The notes beneath the pieces were generated by a model. The model made no database searches and had not been told where the DNA came from. It saw only the letters and a program-made list of their open reading frames with translations. From assembly GCA_013288885.1 (NCBI GenBank), contig JABDBA010000005.1:43351-107350 (forward strand): a stretch of DNA of 64,000 nt, given 5' to 3'. A program made the position numbers and the translations under genes. Of this stretch, positions 16,613-25,521 are shown piece after piece. Source of the DNA: Gammaproteobacteria bacterium (lineage in GTDB: Bacteria; Pseudomonadota; Gammaproteobacteria; JABDBA01). How positions within the stretch are numbered: position 1 is the first letter of the stretch; each line of letters begins with the position of its first letter.

Positions 16613-17860
16613 ATGGACTTTTCTACTACCCTTGCTTTTATCCACGAGCATTTCATTTATCATTTTTTCTTATTCTATGTGGCGGCTTATCCTATTGTGG
16701 GCGCTATATTGTGGACGTCGACGGCATATTTCTTTTGGCATGATTTTGAGAATAAAAACCCTGATCCGGTCATGGCTACAGCACCTTTTATTTCTGTGGT
16801 CATCCCTGCTTTTAATGAAGCTAAAATTTTGCCCGCTACCTTACGTAAAGTGCTTGATCTGAATTATCCTAATTTTGAAGTAATCGTGGTGAGTGATGGT
16901 TCAACCGATGAGACGCTAGATTTGATCGAACCGCTAATGGTGGATGAGCGTCTACGTATTTTTGAAAAATCAACTAATGAAGGTAAAGCGCGTAGCATTA
17001 ATGATGTGATCCCCTTTATGCGCGGTGAATTTATTTTATTTTTAGATGCCGATGCTGAACCCGATGCGCATATTTTATGGAAAATGTTACCGCATTTTGC
17101 TGAAGAAAGAGTAGGTGCAGTGACCGGCAACCCACGTATCAAAAATACCGATAATTTTTTATGCCGCATACAGTTGATGGAATATACCACCATCATCAGT
17201 TTAATTCGTCGCGCACAGCAAGTGTGGGGTTCATTGATGACTGTGTCTGGTGCGGTATTTGCCGTTAGAAAAACAGCCTTATTAAGCGTGCATGGTTTTT
17301 CCCCCAACATGTTGACAGAAGATATTGATTTAACCTGGAAGTTGCAACGCGCGTTTTGGAATGTGGTGTATGAACCTGCAGCGTTGGCGTGGATCCATTC
17401 GCCATCGACGTGGTCAATGTTGTGGCGACAACGCCGCCGTTGGGCAAAAGGGTTAATGCAAGTCTTGCGTAAAAATGTTGGAGTGCTGTTTAGAAAAAAA
17501 TATCGACATTTATGGCCAGTGTATATTGAAGCTTCGTTATCTACATTATGGCAAGCCAGTTTTTTGGTGACCTTAATACTTAGTATTTTATTTAAAAGTA
17601 TTGGTTTAGAAGTGATTGGTGTTGCGTTGTTTCCTTATGTATGGGGAGTTACCATTGCTGCGTTTTCCATCATGATGTATGCGGTGGGCACTTGGTTCGA
17701 TAAAAAATATGATAAAGAGGTTATTCATTTTTACCCTTATTCAATTTATTATCCCATTGCTTATTGGTTGATGATGGCGGTCATCGCTACTTTATCGATT
17801 CCGACTTTGTTTCGCAGAATATCGCATCGTTCAGTGAAATGGAAAACGCAACGTGACTAA
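16613..17860 (+). CDS. pgaC: PgaC-like poly-N-acetylglucosamine synthase (GT2)
   Basis: A 415-residue processive family-2 glycosyltransferase of the inner membrane. An N-terminal span (YHFFLFYVAAYPIVGAILW) precedes the GT-A domain. The processive motifs are present in order: SDGSTDET, FLDADAEPD, TEDIDLTWKLQ and RQRRRWAKG (Q-x-x-R-W). Several C-terminal membrane helices follow. It would polymerise UDP-GlcNAc into beta-1,6-linked poly-GlcNAc or a similar polymer. No ribosome site separates it from pgaD (stop TAA then ATG), implying coupled translation, and its 3' end overlaps the outer-membrane gene by 8 bases. Confidence 0.9.
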   Translation: MDFSTTLAFIHEHFIYHFFLFYVAAYPIVGAILWTSTAYFFWHDFENKNPDPVMATAPFISVVIPAFNEAKILPATLRKVLDLNYPNFEVIVVSDGSTDETLDLIEPLMVDERLRIFEKSTNEGKARSINDVIPFMRGEFILFLDADAEPDAHILWKMLPHFAEERVGAVTGNPRIKNTDNFLCRIQLMEYTTIISLIRRAQQVWGSLMTVSGAVFAVRKTALLSVHGFSPNMLTEDIDLTWKLQRAFWNVVYEPAALAWIHSPSTWSMLWRQRRRWAKGLMQVLRKNVGVLFRKKYRHLWPVYIEASLSTLWQASFLVTLILSILFKSIGLEVIGVALFPYVWGVTIAAFSIMMYAVGTWFDKKYDKEVIHFYPYSIYYPIAYWLMMAVIATLSIPTLFRRISHRSVKWKTQRD

Positions 17861-19289
17861 AAAAATAATTTATCTAGTGCTATTGACAGTAATTAGTGGC
17901 CTTGTGGCCTTTTTTGTTTTACCACTGGTTTCTGCGGCAGGATCGCTCAGCTATCAAACGTATATCGATTTAGCACGCAAAGATGTGGATAAAAATCGTT
18001 ATGGGGCGGCGCTGGGTTATTATAACGAAGCTTTATTACAACAACCCAATAACACTGATTTATTAATTGAGATGGGGCGCGTTTATGGTTGGAGTGATCG
18101 TTACAATGCAGCGATTCGTTGTTATGAAAAAGTAATTGCCGTTGACCCCAGTCGTCGTGATGATGTATTAGTACCACTAGCATTACAATATTTGTGGTCT
18201 GATCGTCCGCGCACGGCGGCACGTTTGTTACAGGAGTTTGTCAGTCGTCATCCAGAAAATACCGATGCGCAAATTAATTTAGCGCGTGCGCAATATTGGG
18301 CGGGTGTGGATGAATTAGGGCTGGCTACATTACAAAAATTACCCGCTGATCAAGCCATTCAAGCTAAACCTTTATTGCAAGTCATCAAAGATAATTTAGA
18401 TAATAATCTTAATATTAATTATGAACGTTCGCACGATACCGATGATTTAAATACCGATATTTATGGTTTTAATGTGACGTATCATCCCACATTAACGACA
18501 TCATTGATTCCGCAAGTGCGATTAGCGCATTTAGATCAAACTGGACAAGTAATTGACGGTCGTTCTTTTTATTTGGCATTTCGCGACCGTTTTGGTGGCT
18601 TAGATTCGGGCTATGGTTTGCTATATCCTACCATTCGTTTGGGCGAGCGTAGTTACAGCGGTCAAGGTATTACACCGTGGGACACCACAGCTTGGGATGC
18701 GGCGCTTAAATGGTTGCCCGCTGATTCTTGGCGTGTGGATTTCAATGCAGGTAACGAAATAATTGAAAACATGCCATCGATTCAAAATCATGTGACTTAT
18801 ACGTCAACGAGTTTAGGTGCTGATTATCGTTATGCGCCGGGTGCAACTGTGTCGTTGGGTGCGGGGGTGGGTAGTTTTGGTGATGGAAATTATCGCACGC
18901 AATATGTGAATCGTTGGCTTTATAATTTTTCGACGGTGCCGAGTGTCACTTTGGGTTTAGAGGGCATCCATTATATTGATAGTGATCCCAGTATTAGTCG
19001 TGGTTATTATAATCCTGCTGATTATACGCAAGGTTTGATTTTAATGAATGTGCGCAAGGAATTATTTGGTTGGGTGTGGCAAGCGCGCGTGGGTTGGGGG
19101 CAGTTATGGGAAAACCCGGGTCTTACTGGTTTTTTATTAGTGTACCGTTTTTCTGTCGGCAAAACTGTGCCTGGTTTTGGCAGCGCTGAAATTTATTACG
19201 GCGAAAGTGGCCCCACTTCGATTGTCGCTGAAGCCAACAACACTTACCGCCGCAATTACGGCGGCATTATGTTGACGAAGTTTTTGTAG
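17853..19289 (+). CDS. pgaA: PgaA/YaiO-like TPR and outer-membrane beta-barrel protein
   Basis: A 478-residue protein starting with GTG inside the end of pgaC. A signal peptide (to about residue 31, LPLVSA) is followed by TPR-like repeats at about residues 34-150 (RYGAALGYYNEALLQQPNNTDLL, RYNAAIRCYEKVIAVDPS). From about residue 185 alternating strands rich in Tyr, Gly and aromatics end in a barrel-type terminus. This is a shortened PgaA layout (E. coli PgaA is about 800 residues), and the barrel also resembles YaiO. Its likely role is export of the polymer across the outer membrane. The operon has no pgaB deacetylase. Confidence 0.82.
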   Translation: MTKKIIYLVLLTVISGLVAFFVLPLVSAAGSLSYQTYIDLARKDVDKNRYGAALGYYNEALLQQPNNTDLLIEMGRVYGWSDRYNAAIRCYEKVIAVDPSRRDDVLVPLALQYLWSDRPRTAARLLQEFVSRHPENTDAQINLARAQYWAGVDELGLATLQKLPADQAIQAKPLLQVIKDNLDNNLNINYERSHDTDDLNTDIYGFNVTYHPTLTTSLIPQVRLAHLDQTGQVIDGRSFYLAFRDRFGGLDSGYGLLYPTIRLGERSYSGQGITPWDTTAWDAALKWLPADSWRVDFNAGNEIIENMPSIQNHVTYTSTSLGADYRYAPGATVSLGAGVGSFGDGNYRTQYVNRWLYNFSTVPSVTLGLEGIHYIDSDPSISRGYYNPADYTQGLILMNVRKELFGWVWQARVGWGQLWENPGLTGFLLVYRFSVGKTVPGFGSAEIYYGESGPTSIVAEANNTYRRNYGGIMLTKFL

Positions 19290-19296
19290 GCTGAGA

Positions 19297-22200
19297 TTAA
19301 AAGGTATCTTTCTTTATTCGTGGTGAAGAAGCCCCTCCTGATGGAGATATCCTAGAGCTACTAGACGAACTAGAACTACTGGGTGAAGTAGTTCCGCTAG
19401 CAGGGTTAGAACGTCTTCCTGAACCGCCAGGCTGCTGGCTATCAGAGTAAGCTCTACTAGAAGGTGAGCTTGAGTTAGATGGAGGATTTGGGTTAAGCGT
19501 TGACGATCCGCCCCTCGCTACTGCAATCAAGACTGCGCGTGATGTTCTATCGCGGTCGGGATTGCTCTCCCGTTGTTCTTTTCGACGCTCCTGTGAAGCG
19601 CTCGTCCGGACTGCCGTATCACCCAGTACACTCGCCGATGATCTTGAATTAGCGCCAACAAGCATATTTATATGTGGGCTTGGTGTAGAGTCATCATCGT
19701 TTGCGTCATCATCTTGAGGTTGCGGCGCTAATTCTGCAAAAGCTTTTTTTACTCTTTCCCTATAATCTGCTGATTGTAATAAATTTACAGTGATTTCTTC
19801 ATCGTGGTCATGTCGTTTCTCATCATCGCCACTTGCCTTTTGATCAAGAGGTTTGTTGGCTTGCAGAAGCACATCTTTAAAATTGGTAACGAAACGATCC
19901 CTTTCATTGCTAGGTTTAGCGCAAATTTCTTCGCGTGCTAAACCACAATAATCAATAATGATTCCTATGTTATCAGCAAAACTTTGTAATATTGGGTCTA
20001 CTGATTGTGCGTCTCTATTGTTTTGCTTACCCGATGCCAGCAAAATTTGTCTAGCTATTTTTATACAAACATCATTAAATTCTCTGGTTTGCACTTCTGG
20101 TAAAGCACGATAACAGTCGATAATGTGTGCTTTACTAGCAAGCAAAATTTCTTCGTCTAATTCGATTTTTTTACTGGGATCCACTACTAAAGTTGATGAG
20201 CTTATTCTGACTAATACTCCTTTCCGATGTTTTTTTGCTACCCCTTCTTGACCGGCATCTGAGTTTTGAGAACTTCTGCTTTTGCTAGAACTGCTATTCG
20301 ATCTTCTATGTGATTTTTCTAATTCTTCTGCTTCATGATTGGTGTGCAAGCCATTAAATATAGCCGAAGAAAAACCCGCAATAAATTTTCTTTGTTCTTC
20401 TGCTTGCATAGTACTAATTTTTTTAACAATGTCATTTTGTTTGCTTGCACCATAAAGGTAGGCGCCATAATCGAGAATAATTTGCCGTATACCGTTAATA
20501 CACCCATCTTTATTTTTTATTTTAATTTTCTTAGTTAAAAGCCCCGAGTATATTTGTGCGACCACTTTTTCAAAAGTAGTATCAATTTCGTCACCTTTAT
20601 CTTCTCCTAAATCGATGCTTGCGTGTCCTCCATCTTCATTATCTGGATCGGTAGTACCATAGCTTCTTGAGCTTGGTTCGCGGTCAGCGTGTGATCCACG
20701 CAAATTGCGCATACCCCTTTTTATTGCTTTTTCTCGATCTTGGTGTTTGCAATAGCAATAAATCGCCAAGCACACCAACAATAAGGAACCAGCCGATGCA
20801 CCAATAATAATAAAGAGATGGAAGAGAAATTCATTGTTAGATGTTTCTGGGGAAAAATCACTCGTACTTGAGCTGCTGCTGGAAGCAGCATGATCATCGC
20901 CGGTGGAAGCATCACCAGTGCTTGTATCATTAGGAGCGTTAGCTGTTGATGCAGCGCTACTGCTGGTATGGGAAGAACTACTGGAAGTTGCATTTTTGGT
21001 TTCTGAGCTAGAGCTGCTGCTATCTGAAGTAGAACTACTGCTTGCTGAACCTGAACTGCTACTAGGCCTTAGAGCAGAACTGCTACTCCGCAGACCTGAG
21101 CTGCTACTTGGAACTAAGGCAGAACTACTACTTGGGGTAATCGGCACATTATTGGCAACTCTAACAGCATAGCAAATGCCCACAGACGGCACACCATTCA
21201 CCGGTGCGTTATAAGCGCATGAGGCAACAATATCGGTACCGTTATAATTAAGAACAGCGAGAATATAACCATTCCAAACTTGAGCGGTATTCACATTGCC
21301 GATGACTTGAATAAAACTTAAGGCGGAATCGCTTAATGATAATACTGTATTTCCTAAACTGAGTTGCGTGCGAATAGTGTTCCAAAGTATTGTACCAAAT
21401 CTTCCCACACCATAATTACCAGTGATGGGGGAGGTATAACCCAATTCGCTAAACCAAATTCCCGCTTCACCAAATATACATTGTGATAATTCTGCAAAGG
21501 GACCACTGCCGATAATTTGAAATAACAACGGTGGGGCGACTGACGTCGTTGTGTTATAAATTAAGCCGGTGATGTTATATATCGAACATCGGCCCACATA
21601 ATCATTACCGAGTGATCTAAAACCTTGTTCAGCTACCGCCATCACAGTGCCAGTAAAGCCTGCGAAATGAGTGTGAGCAAGATCCCAAAAGCTAACACCG
21701 GCTCCAAATTGACTCCCGTCAGGGTTTGGTGTTGATCCTTCGGTAAATTGGCCGGTAAAATTACGATAGTTCGCGTGGGTGAAATTTCTGGTATTTACCC
21801 ATAAATCAACTTCGCCTGCTCGGTGTTGGGCATCTGGTCTTCCCACTACAGCAAGCGAATGATTGTGAATATTCGCGCCACCCGGCATATAGTAATTTGC
21901 ATTATCGGGTGCTGCGATTGGCGATAATTGTGTTCTAGTGGCAACCCCTTGTTCGACTAAATCGCTGAGTAAATAATTTCCTGGTGCTAAAGTATTTGGG
22001 CCTTCAAAGACATACAGTGCTTGCGATTCATCGACGAAGCCCCAGCGATTATCACCCATATCTCTAACCAGTACTTGATCGCTCAATTGACCGGGCGCAG
22101 TTTCAATCACAATTAAATTATTTGCGGCAGGGTTATTAGGATCTAATGAATTGCTAGGGTAAGGTTCCAAAGCAATGACAATGCTGTTTGCATGAGGTGC

Positions 22201-22638
22201 GGTTGTGATGGTCGCTCCATAGCCGTTATTGGGATCGGCATAATCATCAACATGCGTAACTGAAGTACCTAATCCAGCATCATCTTCCATGCCTTCTATA
22301 TTTATACTTGGTACGCTGCTAGTAGAAAGAGTGGTGAGTTGTCCATCCCACCAGTCGAGATTGATAGGGATAATTTGAGCGCTCCCATCACGTGAGAAAG
22401 AGCCGGAACTTCTTCCAGAAGCACCTACTATCATAGCAAGTACGTTGCAGACAACTTGACTGCCTAATTCGGATAAGGTTTCTAAAGCATCTGTGTTTTC
22501 AAGGATATTTACCACAAAGCAAACCAGCGCCAGAGTAAAATCGAAGCCTAATGTTTCTCCTGGTTGTGAGGGGTCTCCAAATAGAACGATTGCGTTTGGA
22601 GTGGAGGGGTCAGTCATGTTAATGGTAGTTGGATTCAT
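19297..22638 (-). CDS. Giant single-pass membrane protein with Ser-rich stalk, putative effector
   Basis: A 1113-residue protein of unknown family, with AAGGAG 8 bases before ATG 22638. Residues 1-500 are Asn/Thr/Gly-rich and beta-like, with many N-x-T/S sequons and a short hydrophobic patch near residue 40. Residues of about 500-600 are a poly-Ser stalk of PSSSSxL-type repeats. Residues of about 605-630 form one membrane span (FLFHLFIIIGASAGSLLLVC), followed by Cys and basic residues (KHQDREKAIKRGMRN). The C-terminal 450 residues are hydrophilic with helical blocks and end in Ser/Pro low complexity. The order ectodomain, stalk, span, basic tail copies a eukaryotic type I receptor. Function is unknown; host targeting is speculative. 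Confidence 0.8.
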   Translation of the reverse strand: MNPTTINMTDPSTPNAIVLFGDPSQPGETLGFDFTLALVCFVVNILENTDALETLSELGSQVVCNVLAMIVGASGRSSGSFSRDGSAQIIPINLDWWDGQLTTLSTSSVPSINIEGMEDDAGLGTSVTHVDDYADPNNGYGATITTAPHANSIVIALEPYPSNSLDPNNPAANNLIVIETAPGQLSDQVLVRDMGDNRWGFVDESQALYVFEGPNTLAPGNYLLSDLVEQGVATRTQLSPIAAPDNANYYMPGGANIHNHSLAVVGRPDAQHRAGEVDLWVNTRNFTHANYRNFTGQFTEGSTPNPDGSQFGAGVSFWDLAHTHFAGFTGTVMAVAEQGFRSLGNDYVGRCSIYNITGLIYNTTTSVAPPLLFQIIGSGPFAELSQCIFGEAGIWFSELGYTSPITGNYGVGRFGTILWNTIRTQLSLGNTVLSLSDSALSFIQVIGNVNTAQVWNGYILAVLNYNGTDIVASCAYNAPVNGVPSVGICYAVRVANNVPITPSSSSALVPSSSSGLRSSSSALRPSSSSGSASSSSTSDSSSSSSETKNATSSSSSHTSSSAASTANAPNDTSTGDASTGDDHAASSSSSSTSDFSPETSNNEFLFHLFIIIGASAGSLLLVCLAIYCYCKHQDREKAIKRGMRNLRGSHADREPSSRSYGTTDPDNEDGGHASIDLGEDKGDEIDTTFEKVVAQIYSGLLTKKIKIKNKDGCINGIRQIILDYGAYLYGASKQNDIVKKISTMQAEEQRKFIAGFSSAIFNGLHTNHEAEELEKSHRRSNSSSSKSRSSQNSDAGQEGVAKKHRKGVLVRISSSTLVVDPSKKIELDEEILLASKAHIIDCYRALPEVQTREFNDVCIKIARQILLASGKQNNRDAQSVDPILQSFADNIGIIIDYCGLAREEICAKPSNERDRFVTNFKDVLLQANKPLDQKASGDDEKRHDHDEEITVNLLQSADYRERVKKAFAELAPQPQDDDANDDDSTPSPHINMLVGANSRSSASVLGDTAVRTSASQERRKEQRESNPDRDRTSRAVLIAVARGGSSTLNPNPPSNSSSPSSRAYSDSQQPGGSGRRSNPASGTTSPSSSSSSSSSRISPSGGASSPRIKKDTF
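20870..21140 (-). repeat. Degenerate tandem repeat encoding the Ser-rich stalk
   Basis: Within the 1113-residue gene, roughly 24-30-base units encode PSSSSAL, PSSSSGLR and shorter serine runs. Different serine codons are mixed, so the array is old or under selection at protein level rather than a fresh slippage product. Confidence 0.6.
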
Positions 22639-22776
22639 AGAAGCTTTTCTCCTTAAAATTTTTATGAAATTATTTGCTTATTGCTTAGCTTCTGGGGAAT
22701 CGCGCTAACTTTTGGGTTCCACGCAGCCGTAAAGCTTATTAAAATTATTTTCATTCGGCAATAGCGATTTACCCCC

Positions 22777-22807
22777 GTAATTATGCTAACAATGTGGTAA
22801 TTATGCT
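22777..22807 (+). repeat. Two 11-bp direct repeats with a 20-bp period
   Basis: GTAATTATGCT occurs at 22777-22787 and again at 22797-22807, a spacing of about two helical turns. The pair lies 45 bases upstream of the PmrA-type box, in the 287-base divergent gap between the 1113-aa and 536-aa genes. It may be a second regulator site. Confidence 0.5.
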
Positions 22808-22851
22808 TACTTAATGGTTATATATAGTGTTTCTTATCAACCGATGCTTGA

Positions 22852-22884
22852 TTTAAGGTTTCCTTAAGCTTCATCAGGTATCAT
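22852..22884 (+). promoter_or_regulatory. Perfect PmrA-type box and -10 element
   Basis: TTTAAG-GTTTC-CTTAAG (22852-22868) matches YTTAAK-N5-YTTAAK at all defined positions. After exactly 10 bases follows TATCAT (22879-22884), and the ATG is 42 bases further on. The box occupies the place of a -35 element, as in known PmrA-activated promoters. Confidence 0.78.
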
Positions 22885-22925
22885 TAGCTTAGTGAAAAGC
22901 TAAAGTTATAGGAGAAAATGCAACC

Positions 22926-24536
22926 ATGTATAGTAATAAAATTGATGAAACCATGCAGGCGGTAAAAGAAGTGCGCGCTTATGAAGAAGCTTGCGTAACA
23001 GAAACAACGCATTTAATCGCGTTGCTTGGTGGCCTGCAAAAAACCATGAATGCCGCCAAAAGTGCCAACTTATTACAAGAAAGTTTGCGCTATATCAAAG
23101 AAGCCGAAACACAAGAAGAAATGGAAGTTTACCACGCAAGTTTTTTGGCGGCGTTGGAAACGGTTAAATTAAAAGATTTATTAGATATCGATGCTTGTGT
23201 AAACGTTTTGCGTGAGTGTGCAGATGATTTATTTTATTGGACAAATTTAGAAGCAGATCGAAGAATCAAACAATTGGGTAGTAATGCGATATTGAATGAT
23301 ACCGTCGGAAGAGCACAACAAGCAGTGACTTATTTTATGCAGCACGTAAACGCTTTACAGGGAGAATTTCAACAGCAGATTACTAAAAATAATGAATTAA
23401 TTGTAAAAATTTCAGCATCTGATCAAACTGCTATCAAAGAAGATTATGTCGCCCATCAGGAAAAAATCTCTGAATTGAAACACCTGAATATGAAATATCA
23501 GATGGGTTTGCAACGAATAGATACACAAAAACTGCAAATATCTCACGCGTTGGGGATCGTTGAAAAAATACCGACTGCTATAACCAAAGTAGAAAAGCAA
23601 AATACTAGAGCCGATCTTGCGATTGCATTACATGAAGTACGTTTAATCGATAGTTTTACGGGTTATAATCATTTTGTGGCGAAGTGTAAACACAATGTAG
23701 ATGCGTTATTTACCGTGCGTTCTTCTTATGTCAAGAAAGAAGAATCTGGATTAAAATCTTTTGGTAAATCATTATGGAACGGTGCTGCTTTAGCTTTGCA
23801 TTTGGTAGCAGTGCCGGTAATTCCTGCTGAGTTGCCGTCATTTGCGCATGAAAGTGTCAGTAGTACAATGGAGTTATCAGACCACATTATAGAACCTAAA
23901 GTTCGCAATGAACTTAGAAGAACAGGCACGGTATCAGAAGCACCACGTCTTTCGCCCTTGCAAAAAGTAGGTAACTTTTTTAAAAAAACCGCATCAGTGC
24001 TTTTAGGTGTGGGTGGTTTAGCATTATCGGGTTTGCTTTGCTTAACAGGAATCGGTATACCGAAAGGCTTGGTGCTTGCCTCCGCTTCGCTGGGTGCGCT
24101 GAACGCCGTGAAAAAAGGTAGCGATATTTTTACCGAATCAACACATGAATTGAAATATAATAAAAATGTAACCCCAAAGTTAGATTCATTAGAAAGACAA
24201 CACGCTGAGTTGCGCCAACAAGTACAAACCATAGAAAAAACTAATCGCAAAAGTGTAGAACGCACCACAATGCAGCAGTTAAGCTCCGAAAGTAAAATTG
24301 ATTTGTTGCTCATGGGTCACAAACAACATGATTTACTTTCTGAAGAAGACATTGCTAAAATAAGCCACGCGCATTATGTCGCTGACTCAGAAGAACTGGC
24401 ACAACAATTGAAAAAGGACGAAGCTCCGCAAATGGTCAATGGCAAAAATAACCTACCGAATTTTATTTCAGTCGTGCAAGAAGAGGAAGGCGAAGGCGAA
24501 ACAGATTTTAGACCACGCGCGCCGGGTGTGGCGTAG
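22926..24536 (+). CDS. Coiled-coil protein with E-block C-terminus, putative Dot/Icm-type effector
   Basis: A 536-residue protein of no recognised family, started at ATG 22926 with AGGAG upstream. Most of the first 260 residues and about residues 415-450 are heptad-rich helices (for example LKHLNMKYQMGLQRIDTQKL). A hydrophobic glycine-rich hairpin near residues 355-395 (LLGVGGLALSGLLCLTGIGI) could insert in a membrane. The C-terminus has the acidic block QEEEGEGETDF about 10-20 residues from the end, resembling the E-block of Dot/Icm substrates. With the perfect PmrA-type promoter it is the strongest effector candidate here. Membrane-associated host activity is inference. Confidence 0.8.
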   Translation: MYSNKIDETMQAVKEVRAYEEACVTETTHLIALLGGLQKTMNAAKSANLLQESLRYIKEAETQEEMEVYHASFLAALETVKLKDLLDIDACVNVLRECADDLFYWTNLEADRRIKQLGSNAILNDTVGRAQQAVTYFMQHVNALQGEFQQQITKNNELIVKISASDQTAIKEDYVAHQEKISELKHLNMKYQMGLQRIDTQKLQISHALGIVEKIPTAITKVEKQNTRADLAIALHEVRLIDSFTGYNHFVAKCKHNVDALFTVRSSYVKKEESGLKSFGKSLWNGAALALHLVAVPVIPAELPSFAHESVSSTMELSDHIIEPKVRNELRRTGTVSEAPRLSPLQKVGNFFKKTASVLLGVGGLALSGLLCLTGIGIPKGLVLASASLGALNAVKKGSDIFTESTHELKYNKNVTPKLDSLERQHAELRQQVQTIEKTNRKSVERTTMQQLSSESKIDLLLMGHKQHDLLSEEDIAKISHAHYVADSEELAQQLKKDEAPQMVNGKNNLPNFISVVQEEEGEGETDFRPRAPGVA

Positions 24537-24662
24537 CTTCACTTCTAGCCCACCTCAGGCTACGACCATTTAAATCATTTCATTGATTAACACGTTATTT
24601 TCAAATTCACAGTTGCATTTTAAATATATCTATTATATCATTACTTAAATTTAGTTATATGG

Positions 24663-25385
24663 CTATTTATCTGCCAGTTCTTTAATAAAATCTGATTTAG
24701 ATAACTTTGAAATAGTTTCTTTTAATAGCAGAGTTCCATCAAACTCAGCTGCAATTTCACTAATCGCGGTGCTAAGCTCTGTGTAGAAATGTTTAGATCC
24801 TGTTAAACGGTGCCAAAATTCTTTTCCCACATAAACAGGATAATGGTGGTTATTTCGAAGCTTTTTATAATTTCCACTTAGCTGTGTTTCTTCGCCATAT
24901 AGTACTCCCACGATCATGTCATTGGTATTGAGGGATAAATTGTTTTTTTGTGCGCGCCGTTTAATAGAAGAAAAACCATCGTGGATTGTAATAACATCAT
25001 CTTTATTTATAGTATTTGGTCCGAGTTTGACTTGGCAGTATTTTTTCCTTTTGTCAACTTGATCAATAAATTCAATGTCGATGCCTTCAGTTGCACTACC
25101 GATTGTCTCGCTCAATTCACTGATGAATTTTTGCGCATTTTCACCAAATGAAGTATTAATTGATGTTGCCAAAACTCTTGGGTAAATTAATGCTTTTGCA
25201 ATAGATATAGGGTCACTTTTTCCTGTTAGGAAGCGAGCTAAATATTTAACAAGAAAAGGATTTATTACAAATTCCTCATCGTCAACGAGTTTTTTAGTAT
25301 TTTTAATATGATTGGGTGCAATCACGTTTTTAAACCAGTTTTTTGCTGCTTCTAATATTTGCTGTTGTTTCAATCTGTCCATCAT
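24663..25385 (-). CDS. Type II restriction endonuclease, Eco47II/PmeII-like
   Basis: A 240-residue restriction enzyme recognised by FLVKYLARFLTG, AKALIYPRVLATSINTSFG and the catalytic region GIDIEFID (near residue 98) with YCQVKLGPNTINKDD (near residue 117). The latter two form a PD-(D/E)xK-like core in which the Lys of QVK and the Asp of GID are the expected metal ligands. Eco47II-type enzymes cut GGNCC-like sites, but the specificity of this protein cannot be read from sequence. It is divergent from its cognate C5 methyltransferase across a 136-base promoter region. Either of two consecutive ATGs (25385, 25382) may be used. Confidence 0.85.
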   Translation of the reverse strand: MMDRLKQQQILEAAKNWFKNVIAPNHIKNTKKLVDDEEFVINPFLVKYLARFLTGKSDPISIAKALIYPRVLATSINTSFGENAQKFISELSETIGSATEGIDIEFIDQVDKRKKYCQVKLGPNTINKDDVITIHDGFSSIKRRAQKNNLSLNTNDMIVGVLYGEETQLSGNYKKLRNNHHYPVYVGKEFWHRLTGSKHFYTELSTAISEIAAEFDGTLLLKETISKLSKSDFIKELADK

Positions 25386-25457
25386 GGTGTGAATACCTCA
25401 GTTAGTAAAGCGGGGGGTTATAACCAAACTTTATTTAAATCAATCTTATATTAATTA

Positions 25458-25485
25458 TTGACAAATGGAAGACTATATATAGAAT
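25458..25485 (+). promoter_or_regulatory. Methyltransferase promoter with central palindrome
   Basis: TTGACA (25458-25463) and TAGAAT (25480-25485) are 16 bases apart. The perfect palindrome CTATATATAG (25473-25482) covers the end of the spacer and overlaps the -10. The methyltransferase carries an N-terminal MerR-like helix-turn-helix, so autoregulation at this site is plausible. Confidence 0.5.
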
Positions 25486-25521
25486 TGTAGTAACCATGAT
25501 CAATGTTGAATAAGGATTTTT

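Noticed and set aside
20870..21140. CRISPR array
   Set aside because: The repeats are degenerate, lie in a coding frame, and encode serine; there are no unique spacers or cas genes.
20903..21172. Plus-strand open frame rich in Leu and Glu opposite the Ser-rich stalk
   Set aside because: It is the antisense image of the serine codon repeats, with no ribosome site or homology.
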